Source: Polynucleobacter meluiroseus (GTDB lineage Bacteria; Pseudomonadota; Gammaproteobacteria; Burkholderiales; Burkholderiaceae). Taken from it: a stretch of DNA of 64,000 nucleotides. Shown here piece by piece: positions 1 to 9,173 of this stretch. Under the pieces are notes generated by a model. It did not search any database and was not told the origin of the DNA. It saw only the letters and a program-made list of their open reading frames with translations. Every line of letters starts with the position of its first letter. Position 1 is the first letter of the stretch. The stretch spans positions 30,032 to 94,031 of the forward strand of contig CAMCUP010000003.1 in the NCBI GenBank assembly GCA_945878885.1, read 5' to 3'. A program made the position numbers and the translations under genes.

Positions 1-2
1 TA

Positions 3-605
3 AATGGAAAAAAAGTTGGTACCCCTGGGCTTGGCACCATTCATGATGCGATTTTATTTTACGTAGAGAAAACCCAAAATCTTAAATTTCAAAAGGTACC
101 GGGTCGCGTTGGTGATATTGCTGCCATGCTTGATCGTGGTGAAGTTGATGCATTTATCGCTTGGGAGCCAGCTTCAGCCTTAGCAGTTTCCAAGGCAAAA
201 GATACTCATTACATCGTTCAGTTGCCGCCAATACCAAATGCTGAAAGCTTAGATTTGGTATTCCATCCAACCTTTATTAAAGATAATCCTGATGCAGTAG
301 TGCGGTTTTTAAAGGCTACTTTAAGGGGGATGAATTTTATTAAAACTAGACCAAAGGATGACGTTGCTGAAATTGTTGCAAAAAAAATGAATGATCCAAC
401 GGCTAAACCTGTTGCCTTAATGGCACTTAATTCAGTTTTACTCACTGATCCGCGCCTAGACATGCCTTCAACAAGATTAATTCTGAAAACGATTTCTGAG
501 CAAGGAAAAATCGATCCCGCATTAGTAGTTAATACGGATGCTTGGGTTGGTAAATATTTGGATTATTCCTTTTTGGACAAAGCTGAAAAATCGCTGAAGG
601 GCTAG
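3..605 (+). CDS. ABC transporter substrate-binding protein (NitT/TauT-like), 5'-truncated by window edge
   Basis: Frame stays open upstream of the listed ORF: ..NGKKVGTPGLGTIHDAILFYVEKTQNLKFQKVPGRVGDIAAMLDRGEVDAFIAWEPASA, typical NMT1/TauA-like SBP sequence. Confidence 0.8.
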   Translation, partial: NGKKVGTPGLGTIHDAILFYVEKTQNLKFQKVPGRVGDIAAMLDRGEVDAFIAWEPASALAVSKAKDTHYIVQLPPIPNAESLDLVFHPTFIKDNPDAVVRFLKATLRGMNFIKTRPKDDVAEIVAKKMNDPTAKPVALMALNSVLLTDPRLDMPSTRLILKTISEQGKIDPALVVNTDAWVGKYLDYSFLDKAEKSLKG

Positions 606-667
606 CCTAGTTAAGGACATGACTATGAAGTATTTATTATTTATTTAAAATTAAGGGGTGTATCTCA

Positions 668-1549
668 ATGGCAAAAACCATCCTAACTTGTGCAGTAACT
701 GGTGGCTTAACTAAGCCTGAGATGACCCCTTATTTGCCCATTACCCCTAAACAAATTGCTGATTCTTGTTTAGGGGCTGCTGATGCTGGTGCAGCAGCTG
801 TTCATATTCATGTGCGCGATCCAATCTCAGGCAGTCAGTCGATGGATTTTGATTTATATGCAAAAGTAGTTGAATTAATACGCACGCAGAATAAAGAGCT
901 CATTATTAACCTAACCACTGGGCCCGGTGGCCGGTTTATTCCTAGCGAAGATGATCCAAAGGTATTTGCTCCAGGAACGACTCTATGCCATCCACTGAAG
1001 CGGGTTGAGCATATCGCTAAACTGAAGCCCGACATTTGTTCTTTAGATTTTAATACGATGAATGGCGCCTCTGACATTGTAATTAATACGCCTCTTAATG
1101 TGCGCAAAATGGCTAAAGTAATTCGTGATGCTGGGGTACTTCCTGAGTTAGAAATTTTTGATACTGGTGACTTAAATTTAGCTTTAGATTTAATTGCTGA
1201 TGGTACGCTTGATGGGCCAGGATTATTTAGCTTTGTGCTGGGTGTTAAGTACGGCTTAAATGCTGACCCTGCCACGCTTTTATATCTTCGGGATCAATTG
1301 CCGGTTGGCGCTAGGTGGTCTGCTTTCGGCATTAGTCGCTTTGAATTTCCCATTGTGGCGCAAGCTTGGTTATTTGGTGGTCATACCCGAGTTGGACTCG
1401 AAGATAATATTTTTCTTAAAAAAGGCGTGCTTTGCCAAAGCAATGCTGAATTGGTCACAAAGGCTAAACGTATTATTGAGGATTTGGGTGGTGAGCTTGC
1501 CTCTGCGAGCAATGCGCGTTCTATGCTAGGCCTTAAAGCAGCCTTTTAA
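668..1549 (+). CDS. Beta-keto acid cleavage enzyme family (BKACE/DUF849) protein
   Basis: VHIHVRDP metal-binding HxH motif, NLTTGPGGR, SLDFNTMN; full-length 293 aa. Confidence 0.88.
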   Translation: MAKTILTCAVTGGLTKPEMTPYLPITPKQIADSCLGAADAGAAAVHIHVRDPISGSQSMDFDLYAKVVELIRTQNKELIINLTTGPGGRFIPSEDDPKVFAPGTTLCHPLKRVEHIAKLKPDICSLDFNTMNGASDIVINTPLNVRKMAKVIRDAGVLPELEIFDTGDLNLALDLIADGTLDGPGLFSFVLGVKYGLNADPATLLYLRDQLPVGARWSAFGISRFEFPIVAQAWLFGGHTRVGLEDNIFLKKGVLCQSNAELVTKAKRIIEDLGGELASASNARSMLGLKAAF

Positions 1550-1674
1550 GGCTATAGACGGCCTAATTTTCTTAGTTTTTCTTTAAGCATTTTTTTAAAT
1601 TATTTAAGGGAAAACGAGGATTGATTAAGAGTCTATTTTTGCTTTAAGGTGGGGCGTTAAGAAAAAGGAGTGTT

Positions 1675-2385
1675 ATGTTTCAGCCCCTCCACCCTCAGGC
1701 TTTATTAGATTCTTTGGCGCAGTTTGATACCCCCACCATTTGCAATGCACTTGAGTTAATCGATCCCACTTACCGAAATCAAGGTTTTACTACTGAGCCA
1801 TTACAGTGCATCTATCCTAATTTAGCGCCGATAGTTGGTTACGCGCGTACGGGCACTATGCGAGCAGTTCAGGGGCCGCGCGTTAGCGCAGAAGAGCAAA
1901 AAGTGATTCGTATTCATTGGTATAAGTATGTTGATGAGGGGCCAAAGCCTAGCATTATTGTCTTGCAGGATCTGGATGGCACTCGCGCAGGAATTGGGGC
2001 TTTTTGGGGCGAAGTAAATACCCATGTGCATCGAGGGCTTGGCGCTAAAGGAGTAGTTACTAATGGCTCCATTCGGGATATTCCCATGAATGCGAGCAAT
2101 TTCCAATTATTAGCTGGTAGCGTGATGCCTAGTCACGCCCATGTGCATATAGTTGGTATTGGTGTGCCTGTTACTGTGGCGGGAATGGCGGTGCAGCCTA
2201 ATGATTTAATTCATGCTGATCAACATGGTGCAGTAGTGATTCCTTTTGCTGCGGCCGAAAAAATTAATGATGCAGTAGAACTTATTGCGAAAAAAGAGGC
2301 TGTGATTATTGGTGCTGCAAAAGCCAGCAATTTTTCTTGGGAAATTTTACGCGATGCGATTAAAGAATCGGCTGATATTCATTGA
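1675..2385 (+). CDS. RraA family / 4-hydroxy-4-methyl-2-oxoglutarate aldolase-like protein
   Basis: GVVTNGSIRDIPMN and DLIHADQHGAVVIP motifs of the RraA/HMG aldolase family. Confidence 0.85.
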   Translation: MFQPLHPQALLDSLAQFDTPTICNALELIDPTYRNQGFTTEPLQCIYPNLAPIVGYARTGTMRAVQGPRVSAEEQKVIRIHWYKYVDEGPKPSIIVLQDLDGTRAGIGAFWGEVNTHVHRGLGAKGVVTNGSIRDIPMNASNFQLLAGSVMPSHAHVHIVGIGVPVTVAGMAVQPNDLIHADQHGAVVIPFAAAEKINDAVELIAKKEAVIIGAAKASNFSWEILRDAIKESADIH

Positions 2386-2437
2386 GTGTTAGGAACTAGG
2401 GATTAATAGTAAAAGTAGAACTCATCTAAGGAAGAAA

Positions 2438-3430
2438 ATGAAATACAAACAAGTTACTTATTGCATGCGCCATTTTTGCGCTACTCTTTTGTTGTTATTG
2501 CTTGCGCAATTTGCTTATGCGCAAGCAAGCGACTGGCCAAATAAACAAGTTTCAATTGTGGTGCCGTTTCCACCGGGGGGTGCGCTTGACATTACCGCTC
2601 GCGAAATTGCTCTACGCTTAACCAATAAATATAAACAACCTTTTGTAGTTGAGAACCAGCCAGGCGCGGGTGGTTTAATTGGTTCACGTAACGTTGCTAA
2701 GGCTAAGCCCGATGGCTATACCTTGCTAGTGGCATCAACTGGTCAATTAGCAATTCATCCTGCAGTTTTTAAAAATTTGCAGTACAACCCCCTAACGGAT
2801 TTAACACCTATCATTCAATTAACCTCAGCCCCATTTTTAGTGGCAGTAAATGCCGATTTTCCTGGTAAAAATGCCCGTGATTTAGTTGCCTATATTAAGA
2901 ACAATCCGGGAAAGGCTAATTACTCTTCAACTGGAATTGGAACCCTAGTGCACTTATCGGGCGAAATGATCAGCATTGAGGGCAATAGTGGCGCAACCCA
3001 TGTACCATTTCAAGGCGGCCCACCATCGGTGGCTGCTATTGTAGGCAATGATGTACTTTATACCTCTACTAATATTTCAAATCCTTTGCCTTTAATTAAG
3101 GCGGGTAAGCTTAAGGCAATTGCAACTACGGGCAGCAAAAGACCCTCAGAATTAGCTGATATTCCAACCATGCAAGAAAGCGGTTTTCCGAATTTTGAAG
3201 TGACCGTTTGGGTAGGTTTATTTGGCCCTAAAAATTTACCCGCTAATTTAACCAATACGATCTATCAAGCCGTGAATGAGGCATTAACTGATCCTGTTTT
3301 AATTAAAAAATTAGCTTCAGTAGGAGATGAGCCAGCCTCAAAAAATCCTCAAGAATTTAGTCAATTTATAGAAAAGGAAGCTAAGAAATATTTAGCAATT
3401 GCGAAAAAAGCCAATATTCAGGTAGATTAA
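2438..3430 (+). CDS. Bug/TctC family tripartite tricarboxylate transporter substrate-binding protein
   Basis: Signal peptide then WPNKQVSIVVPFPPGGALDITAREIA...VENQPGAGGLIGSRNVAKAKPDGYTLL. Confidence 0.92.
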   Translation: MKYKQVTYCMRHFCATLLLLLLAQFAYAQASDWPNKQVSIVVPFPPGGALDITAREIALRLTNKYKQPFVVENQPGAGGLIGSRNVAKAKPDGYTLLVASTGQLAIHPAVFKNLQYNPLTDLTPIIQLTSAPFLVAVNADFPGKNARDLVAYIKNNPGKANYSSTGIGTLVHLSGEMISIEGNSGATHVPFQGGPPSVAAIVGNDVLYTSTNISNPLPLIKAGKLKAIATTGSKRPSELADIPTMQESGFPNFEVTVWVGLFGPKNLPANLTNTIYQAVNEALTDPVLIKKLASVGDEPASKNPQEFSQFIEKEAKKYLAIAKKANIQVD

Positions 3431-3522
3431 GGCTTTCATTTAAGGCTTGCTTAGCCACTTAAAAAAGGTAGCGGGTAAACATTTGGTTATAAATTATGTT
3501 AATGTTCTTAAGGAGCATAACA

Positions 3523-4305
3523 ATGAAGGCAACAATGATTCTAAGTTCAACTAAGCTGGTGAATACCAAATCTACTTTTTTTGCTGGTTTAGCCTTGGCT
3601 ATGCTCTCGAGCACCTGTTTTGCGTACGGCGCTGCCCACTGGGGTTATGAAGGTAAGGTAGGGCCAAGTAATTGGGGGTCTCTTGAGAAAGAGTTTGCAA
3701 CTTGCAAAGTAGGGCAAATGCAGGCGCCTATTGACATACTAACAAAAGCGGCTGCACCAGCTAGCGCTCCAATTGCAGCCAAATATAAAGCATCGGCTGG
3801 CGAGATTATTAATAATGGCCACACTATACAAGTTGCCTTGCCAGATGAGGGCTCTGCAATTTTATCAGGCACGGACTACAAACTTTTACAGTTTCATTTT
3901 CATACCCCAGCAGAAGAAAAAGTTGATGGTAAAGGTTATCCTTTTAATGCCCATATGGTTCATAAAAGTGCCGATGGCAAGTTAGCTGTAATTGGTATTT
4001 TATTTAAAGAAGGTAATGAAAATAAAAGCTTAAAAGATATCTTCGCTAATATGCCATCAAAAGAAGGCAAAGTAGCGCTAAAAAGTAATTTTGATGCTAG
4101 CAGCATGTTGCCAAGTTCATTAGCTTATTACAGTTATGCCGGATCTTTAACAACGCCCCCCTGTAGCGAGGGAGTTAGCTTTTATATTCTTAAGGCGCCA
4201 GTTGAGCTATCGAAAAATCAATTAAATGCCTTTCAAAAGGTTTTTAAGATGAATGCCCGACCCTTACAGCCGCTGAATGGCCGCAAGATTACCCAAAGTA
4301 GTTAA
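3523..4305 (+). CDS. Alpha-class carbonic anhydrase, periplasmic
   Basis: Signal peptide; HWGYEG, LLQFHFHTPAEE, AHMVHKSADGKLAVIGILF, GSLTTPPCSEGV; start moved to the ATG after GGAG (ORF opens at 3496). Confidence 0.93.
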   Translation: MKATMILSSTKLVNTKSTFFAGLALAMLSSTCFAYGAAHWGYEGKVGPSNWGSLEKEFATCKVGQMQAPIDILTKAAAPASAPIAAKYKASAGEIINNGHTIQVALPDEGSAILSGTDYKLLQFHFHTPAEEKVDGKGYPFNAHMVHKSADGKLAVIGILFKEGNENKSLKDIFANMPSKEGKVALKSNFDASSMLPSSLAYYSYAGSLTTPPCSEGVSFYILKAPVELSKNQLNAFQKVFKMNARPLQPLNGRKITQSS

Positions 4306-4335
4306 GTTCTTTTGTAATTTATACCTTGGGTATGC

Positions 4336-5676
4336 ATGAAAACTCTTGAATACCTAAAGATTGTAGTCAAGCATGAGCTGATTGCAATTAAGGAGGCACT
4401 TATTGAGTTAAAACTTATAGTGCTTCTTTTTTTACTTATTTTCGCTGGGCTGATTTATTACCTCAAACCCTTTCCTGAAAAAAGTATCACCATATCAACA
4501 GCATTTAAAGGGGGGGATTGGTATCAATTTGCCGAAAGCGTTGCCCCAACCCTAGAGGGATATGGCATTAGTCTCACCGTGCTTGCTAGTGACGGATCAA
4601 TTGATAATGTTGAAAAATTAGATGACTCAAATAGCATGGTCACTGCCGGCTTAACTTATGGCTCGACCTTATCAGCCGAACAAATATCTGGAATTTACTC
4701 GTTAGGTAGCGTTACCTATGAACCTATTTGGATTTTCTACCACGAAAAACGTACTGGCAAAATTACCGACATTAAAGACTTAGCACGCTTTAAAGTTGGG
4801 CTGGGGCCCCCTAAAAGCGGGTCTTACGCATTAGCTGAAAAATTGTTTGCAATTAATGGCATTCCAATTAAAGAAAATGAACATTTTCAAGCGGCTTCTA
4901 TTAAGAGTAATTTACAGCTTTTTTTAGATGAAAAATTAGACGTGTTTATTTTTGTCTCTAGCATTGTTGATTTGCCTGTCCAAAAATTAATACGTACCCC
5001 TGGCATTAAGCTCTTTAATTTTAAGAACTCAGCAGCTTATGAGAAAAAGTTTTATTTTTTTGATGAGGTTGATATACCAGCAGGATCAATTAATATTTTA
5101 GAAAATTTTCCACCAGAAAAAATTTCTTTAATTGCTACGACTTCTACTTTAGCCGTACGCCGAGATATGCATCCAGACCTACAGCTTGCATTATTATTAG
5201 CGATGAAAAATACGCTTCAAGATTCGCAATTATTATTTTTTGCTAAAAGGAATCAATTCCCTGCTTATGTCGATCCTTCTATACCGATTAGCCCAGTGGC
5301 ACGGAAATTTTATAATGCGGGGCCTCCCCATGCGCTCAACTATTTTCCTTATTGGCTTGCCGTATTTATCGACCGATTTTGGTTGGTACTCTTAACCCTC
5401 TTTGCGGTTATTTATCCCTTATCAAAATTAAATTTTCACCTCAGAAAATTTCTTTATGCCGTTAAAGAGCGCGACCATTATGAGGAAATTTTGGTGATGG
5501 ATCGGCAAGTTAGTTGTAAAACCATTAATGCTGAGCAAAAAGTATTATTTTTAAAGCGCTTAGATGAAATTAATATGGCCGTCATTCGTCGTGGCGTTCC
5601 AATTGGTGAAGAAGCTGACTATTATTTATTTGTTAATGCCACTGAATTATTGCGTAATAAGTTGGAACGCTTATGA
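4336..5676 (+). CDS. TAXI-family TRAP transporter solute-binding protein, membrane anchored
   Basis: N-terminal TM segment, TAGLTYGSTLSAEQISGIYSLGSVTYEPIWIFYH, C-terminal TM at FWLVLLTLFAVIYPLSKL. Confidence 0.75.
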   Translation: MKTLEYLKIVVKHELIAIKEALIELKLIVLLFLLIFAGLIYYLKPFPEKSITISTAFKGGDWYQFAESVAPTLEGYGISLTVLASDGSIDNVEKLDDSNSMVTAGLTYGSTLSAEQISGIYSLGSVTYEPIWIFYHEKRTGKITDIKDLARFKVGLGPPKSGSYALAEKLFAINGIPIKENEHFQAASIKSNLQLFLDEKLDVFIFVSSIVDLPVQKLIRTPGIKLFNFKNSAAYEKKFYFFDEVDIPAGSINILENFPPEKISLIATTSTLAVRRDMHPDLQLALLLAMKNTLQDSQLLFFAKRNQFPAYVDPSIPISPVARKFYNAGPPHALNYFPYWLAVFIDRFWLVLLTLFAVIYPLSKLNFHLRKFLYAVKERDHYEEILVMDRQVSCKTINAEQKVLFLKRLDEINMAVIRRGVPIGEEADYYLFVNATELLRNKLERL

Positions 5677-6128
5677 ATAAATTGATCATTATATTTATAA
5701 CTCTAGGAGTTTCGTCCGGAATTTTGGCGCAAAATGCAGTTATTCCTATATTGCCTAAAAATTGGAGTGGAATTGTTTCTGTCACCTCGATGGGCAATAC
5801 TTATCAAGCAAAAATTAAGCAGACCTCTAAAGATAGCGTAAGACCTTTTAATTCGTTTGATATACCAGCAACAATTACAATTTTGAAGCAAGATGGTCGG
5901 CATCTAGAATTTTTATATCGATCTACCAATTATGAGTCGCGTTATATAGGCACCTTGTCAGCTGATGGCAAGCAAATTCAAATTGCTTACCAGCAGGGAT
6001 CTGGCAGCTATACTCTGGAGGGCGATAAACTGTCAGGCTGTGGTTCTGGGCGTGGCGGTAAGGGCCAATTTAAAGATTGGTTAAATACTTACTCAACGTG
6101 GTGCGAAGAATTCACAGCAACACGATAA
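5673..6128 (+). CDS. Hypothetical exported protein, coupled to the upstream TAXI gene by an ATGA overlap
   Basis: 151 aa with signal peptide; 4-nt overlap with upstream stop. Confidence 0.6.
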   Translation: MNKLIIIFITLGVSSGILAQNAVIPILPKNWSGIVSVTSMGNTYQAKIKQTSKDSVRPFNSFDIPATITILKQDGRHLEFLYRSTNYESRYIGTLSADGKQIQIAYQQGSGSYTLEGDKLSGCGSGRGGKGQFKDWLNTYSTWCEEFTATR

Positions 6129-6197
6129 ATATCTTTAGTTTGGCTTAAAACCAGCATTACCTACTTAACCTAGTTAACTTAATTTAAGAAATAAATA

Positions 6198-7169
6198 ATG
6201 ATAAAAATTCATCATCAATGGCTGTTGGTAATTTGGGGCACCTTTTATAGCTTTATTGTTCAAGCTGCTTACCCCGAAAAATCAATTCGTTTGGTGGTGC
6301 CATTTGCAACTGGGGGCACTTCCGAAATTATTGCCCGGTCAGTTGCAAGTGCATTAACTAATCAATTGGGCCAATCTGTTTTTGTCGAGAATAAACCAGG
6401 GGGCGCAGGCAATATTGCCATGGAAGAGGTGAAGCGCGCGGCACCCGATGGATATACCCTTATTTTGGGACATGTTGGTACTTTGGCAGTAAATCCAGCC
6501 CTATTTGGCAAAAAATTACCTTATGATCCTAATAAAGATTTTGTTCCAGTAACTTTGATTGCAAAAGTGCCCAATGTGATTGCTGTTAGTAAGGATAGCC
6601 CTTATAAAAAATTGGGCGACTTGGTTGCTGATGCGAAAAAAAATCCTGGCAAAATTAATTATGGTTCGGCTGGCAATGGCAGTGCTGGCCACTTGGCGAT
6701 GGAATACTTTTCGTCTGCAGCGGTAATTGATTTAGTACATGTGCCTTATAAGGGTTCTGGGGCCATGTTGACTGATTTGATTGGTGGGCAGATACAAGTG
6801 ACTTTTAATGGTCTGCCTTCCTTAATCGGACAGTTAAAAGGGGGCACTCTGATACCCTTAGCGGTGGGTTCGGTAGCGCGTTCTAGCGTCTTGCCACAGG
6901 TGCCCACGCTAATTGAGCTTGGCTATAAGGGAGTTGAGACTTCACAATGGTACGGCATTATGGCACCAGCTGGTACGCCCAAGCCGATAGTCAACAAGCT
7001 CCAAATGGAAATAGCCAAGGCTTTAAAATCAAAAGACGACTCAAAAAAAATGCTTGATGACGGTGCTATTTTGGTTGGTGACACACCAGAACAATTTGAT
7101 GTTTTTATTCGTGCTGAGCAAAAGCGCTGGGCTAATGTAGTTGAAAAAGCAAAAATTGTAATTGATTAA
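6198..7169 (+). CDS. Bug/TctC family substrate-binding protein
   Basis: AAYPEKSIRLVVPFATGGTSEIIARSVASAL...VENKPGGAGNIAMEEV. Confidence 0.92.
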   Translation: MIKIHHQWLLVIWGTFYSFIVQAAYPEKSIRLVVPFATGGTSEIIARSVASALTNQLGQSVFVENKPGGAGNIAMEEVKRAAPDGYTLILGHVGTLAVNPALFGKKLPYDPNKDFVPVTLIAKVPNVIAVSKDSPYKKLGDLVADAKKNPGKINYGSAGNGSAGHLAMEYFSSAAVIDLVHVPYKGSGAMLTDLIGGQIQVTFNGLPSLIGQLKGGTLIPLAVGSVARSSVLPQVPTLIELGYKGVETSQWYGIMAPAGTPKPIVNKLQMEIAKALKSKDDSKKMLDDGAILVGDTPEQFDVFIRAEQKRWANVVEKAKIVID

Positions 7170-7179
7170 TTATCGCTGC

Positions 7180-8169
7180 ATGAAATTAATGAAAATTTTA
7201 CTTTCAGCGGAAGTTTGCCAGCATCTTATGGGGAAACTTACTAGCGTTTTTGCGGATCAGTCTTTTGAGCTATTGTCAGCAGAAACTTGCCAATTGGGTG
7301 TAGATTTTGATTGTGCTTTTGTTTCTCGTGATGTTACGGGCTTATCGACTAAATTTGAACTTGAGCCTGCAACTCAGCATTTCTATGATTTATTGCTTAA
7401 TGCACCATCACTTTCTTGGGTGCATACCCATTCAGCGGGAAGCGATCGCCCCGTTTTTGCAGCACTCCTTAAAAAAAATATTTTAGTAAGCACATCGGCT
7501 GGCGCTAATGCGGCGATTGTCGCTCAATCTGCCTTAGCTGGCATTCTAGCTCTAGCTCGTCATTTTCCTAAAATGGCAAAAAATCAGACTCAACGTCGTT
7601 GGCGTTCATTAATTGCTGATGAGTTACCCGCAGACCTTGAGGGGCAGACTGCTTTAATTGTTGGCTGGGGTTCAATTGCCCAGCGACTTGCCAGCTTACT
7701 ACAAGCATTGGGTGTGCATTGTGAGGCGATTCGTTTTAATCTGCCTATGGTAGATACTGGGACTGCTCGGACTCACCATATTTCTAGTCTAAAAAAGGTA
7801 TTGCCGCACGCAAATTGGCTTATTTTGGCTTGCCCTTTAAGCGCTGAAACTAGGGGACTATTAAATGCTGAGGTCTTTAAGCTGCTGCCTGCCGGTGCAC
7901 ATATCATTAATGTGGCACGAGGGGAAATGATAGTTGAAGCAGATTTAATAGCCGCCTTACAAGAGCGTCATTTAGCTGGGGCTTATTTAGATGTTTTTGC
8001 TTACGAGCCTTTAGCGCTTGATTCGCCTTTATGGAATAGCGATAATGTGATTGTGACGCCACATTCGGCGGGGCATTCTCGTGGCAATGAGCAGCGAGTG
8101 GAGGACTTATTTTTTACTAATTTAGGTAAGCGAATTTTACAGCAACCATTAAGGAATTTAGTGCAATGA
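7180..8169 (+). CDS. D-2-hydroxyacid dehydrogenase (NAD-binding)
   Basis: TALIVGWGSIAQRLASLLQALG, HIINVARGEMIVEADLIAALQE, VIVTPHSAGHS; ATG chosen inside the TTG-opening ORF at 7162. Confidence 0.88.
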   Translation: MKLMKILLSAEVCQHLMGKLTSVFADQSFELLSAETCQLGVDFDCAFVSRDVTGLSTKFELEPATQHFYDLLLNAPSLSWVHTHSAGSDRPVFAALLKKNILVSTSAGANAAIVAQSALAGILALARHFPKMAKNQTQRRWRSLIADELPADLEGQTALIVGWGSIAQRLASLLQALGVHCEAIRFNLPMVDTGTARTHHISSLKKVLPHANWLILACPLSAETRGLLNAEVFKLLPAGAHIINVARGEMIVEADLIAALQERHLAGAYLDVFAYEPLALDSPLWNSDNVIVTPHSAGHSRGNEQRVEDLFFTNLGKRILQQPLRNLVQ

Positions 8170-8199
8170 GGAACTTTTAAGCATGCTGAGAAAAATGCC

Positions 8200-8988
8200 A
8201 TGACAAATTTTGGTCGCTTATCGATTGCCTCTATCAAGGATCAAGTTTCAGCAGGGGAGTGGCAGGCTCGCATTGATATTGCTGGGTGCTATCGTTTACT
8301 GGCTCATTACGGCATGTCTGACATGATGGCCAACCACGTTACCTTGCGTGTTCCAGGCGAGCCCGATGCTTTTTTGACTAACCCTTACGGCATGATGTAC
8401 GAAGAAATGACTGCATCATCAATGTTAAAGATTAATCACGATGGCGTTGTTTTGTATAAGCCTGATTTTGGGGTGCTAAATTACGCATTTAATAAACCGG
8501 GATATATATTGCACAGTGCTGTGCATAAGGCGCGCCCAGAAATTGATTGCGTGATCCATACCCACACTCCTGCAGGTATGGCAGTGGCTGCATTGCAATG
8601 TGGCCTATTGCCCCTAACTCAAACTGCAATGCGTTTTCACCATATTGCTTATCATGATTATTTTGGAGTGGTGTTAGATTTAGCCGAACAAGCTAGTTTA
8701 GTTGCCGACTTAGGTTCTGCTGAGGCAATGATTTTACGTAACCATGGTTTGCTGACCGCGGGGAAAACCATTGGCGAGGCTTTTAATTGGATGCACCGCC
8801 TAGAGTTAGCATGCCGCTCTCAGTTAGCAGCAATGGCTTGCAATACTGCTTTTAGCCCTGTGCCCGAGGATATTATTGAGGCTACTTATCAAAATTACCA
8901 GCCTAGTGTTCGCCGTCCCTATGGCTTAATGGAATGGCCGGCCCTATTACGCATGTTAGACCGAATGGAACCTAGCTTTAGAGAATAG
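8200..8988 (+). CDS. Class II aldolase/adducin family protein
   Basis: HTHTPAGMAVAAL, MILRNHGLLTAGKTIGEAF. Confidence 0.9.
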   Translation: MTNFGRLSIASIKDQVSAGEWQARIDIAGCYRLLAHYGMSDMMANHVTLRVPGEPDAFLTNPYGMMYEEMTASSMLKINHDGVVLYKPDFGVLNYAFNKPGYILHSAVHKARPEIDCVIHTHTPAGMAVAALQCGLLPLTQTAMRFHHIAYHDYFGVVLDLAEQASLVADLGSAEAMILRNHGLLTAGKTIGEAFNWMHRLELACRSQLAAMACNTAFSPVPEDIIEATYQNYQPSVRRPYGLMEWPALLRMLDRMEPSFRE

Positions 8989-9075
8989 GGGGGATTGAGA
9001 AAAGTAAGCTATTCTTTAGTTAATTTAAGAATCTGCATGAGTTTGTTGCCCTTCTTTAGCCCGATTTTTACTTAG

Positions 9076-9146
9076 TTATCCCTTAGCCTTTTTAGTTACC
9101 CTTTAGCCTTTTTAGTTACCCTTTAGTTTGCTTAGTTAATCCTTAG
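9076..9146. repeat. 20-bp tandem repeat, about 3.5 copies
   Basis: TTATCCCTTAGCCTTTTTAG / TTACCCTTTAGCCTTTTTAG / TTACCCTTTAGTTTGCTTAG / TTAATCCTTAG. Confidence 0.85.
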
Positions 9147-9173
9147 AAACAGCTTAGACCATTAAAATCTGCT

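Noticed and set aside
835-1275. Antisense ORFs inside clear genes (e.g. 835-1275, 23352-23900, 40569-41063 on the minus strand)
   Set aside because: Compositional shadow ORFs opposite well-conserved coding sequences, with no family signature.
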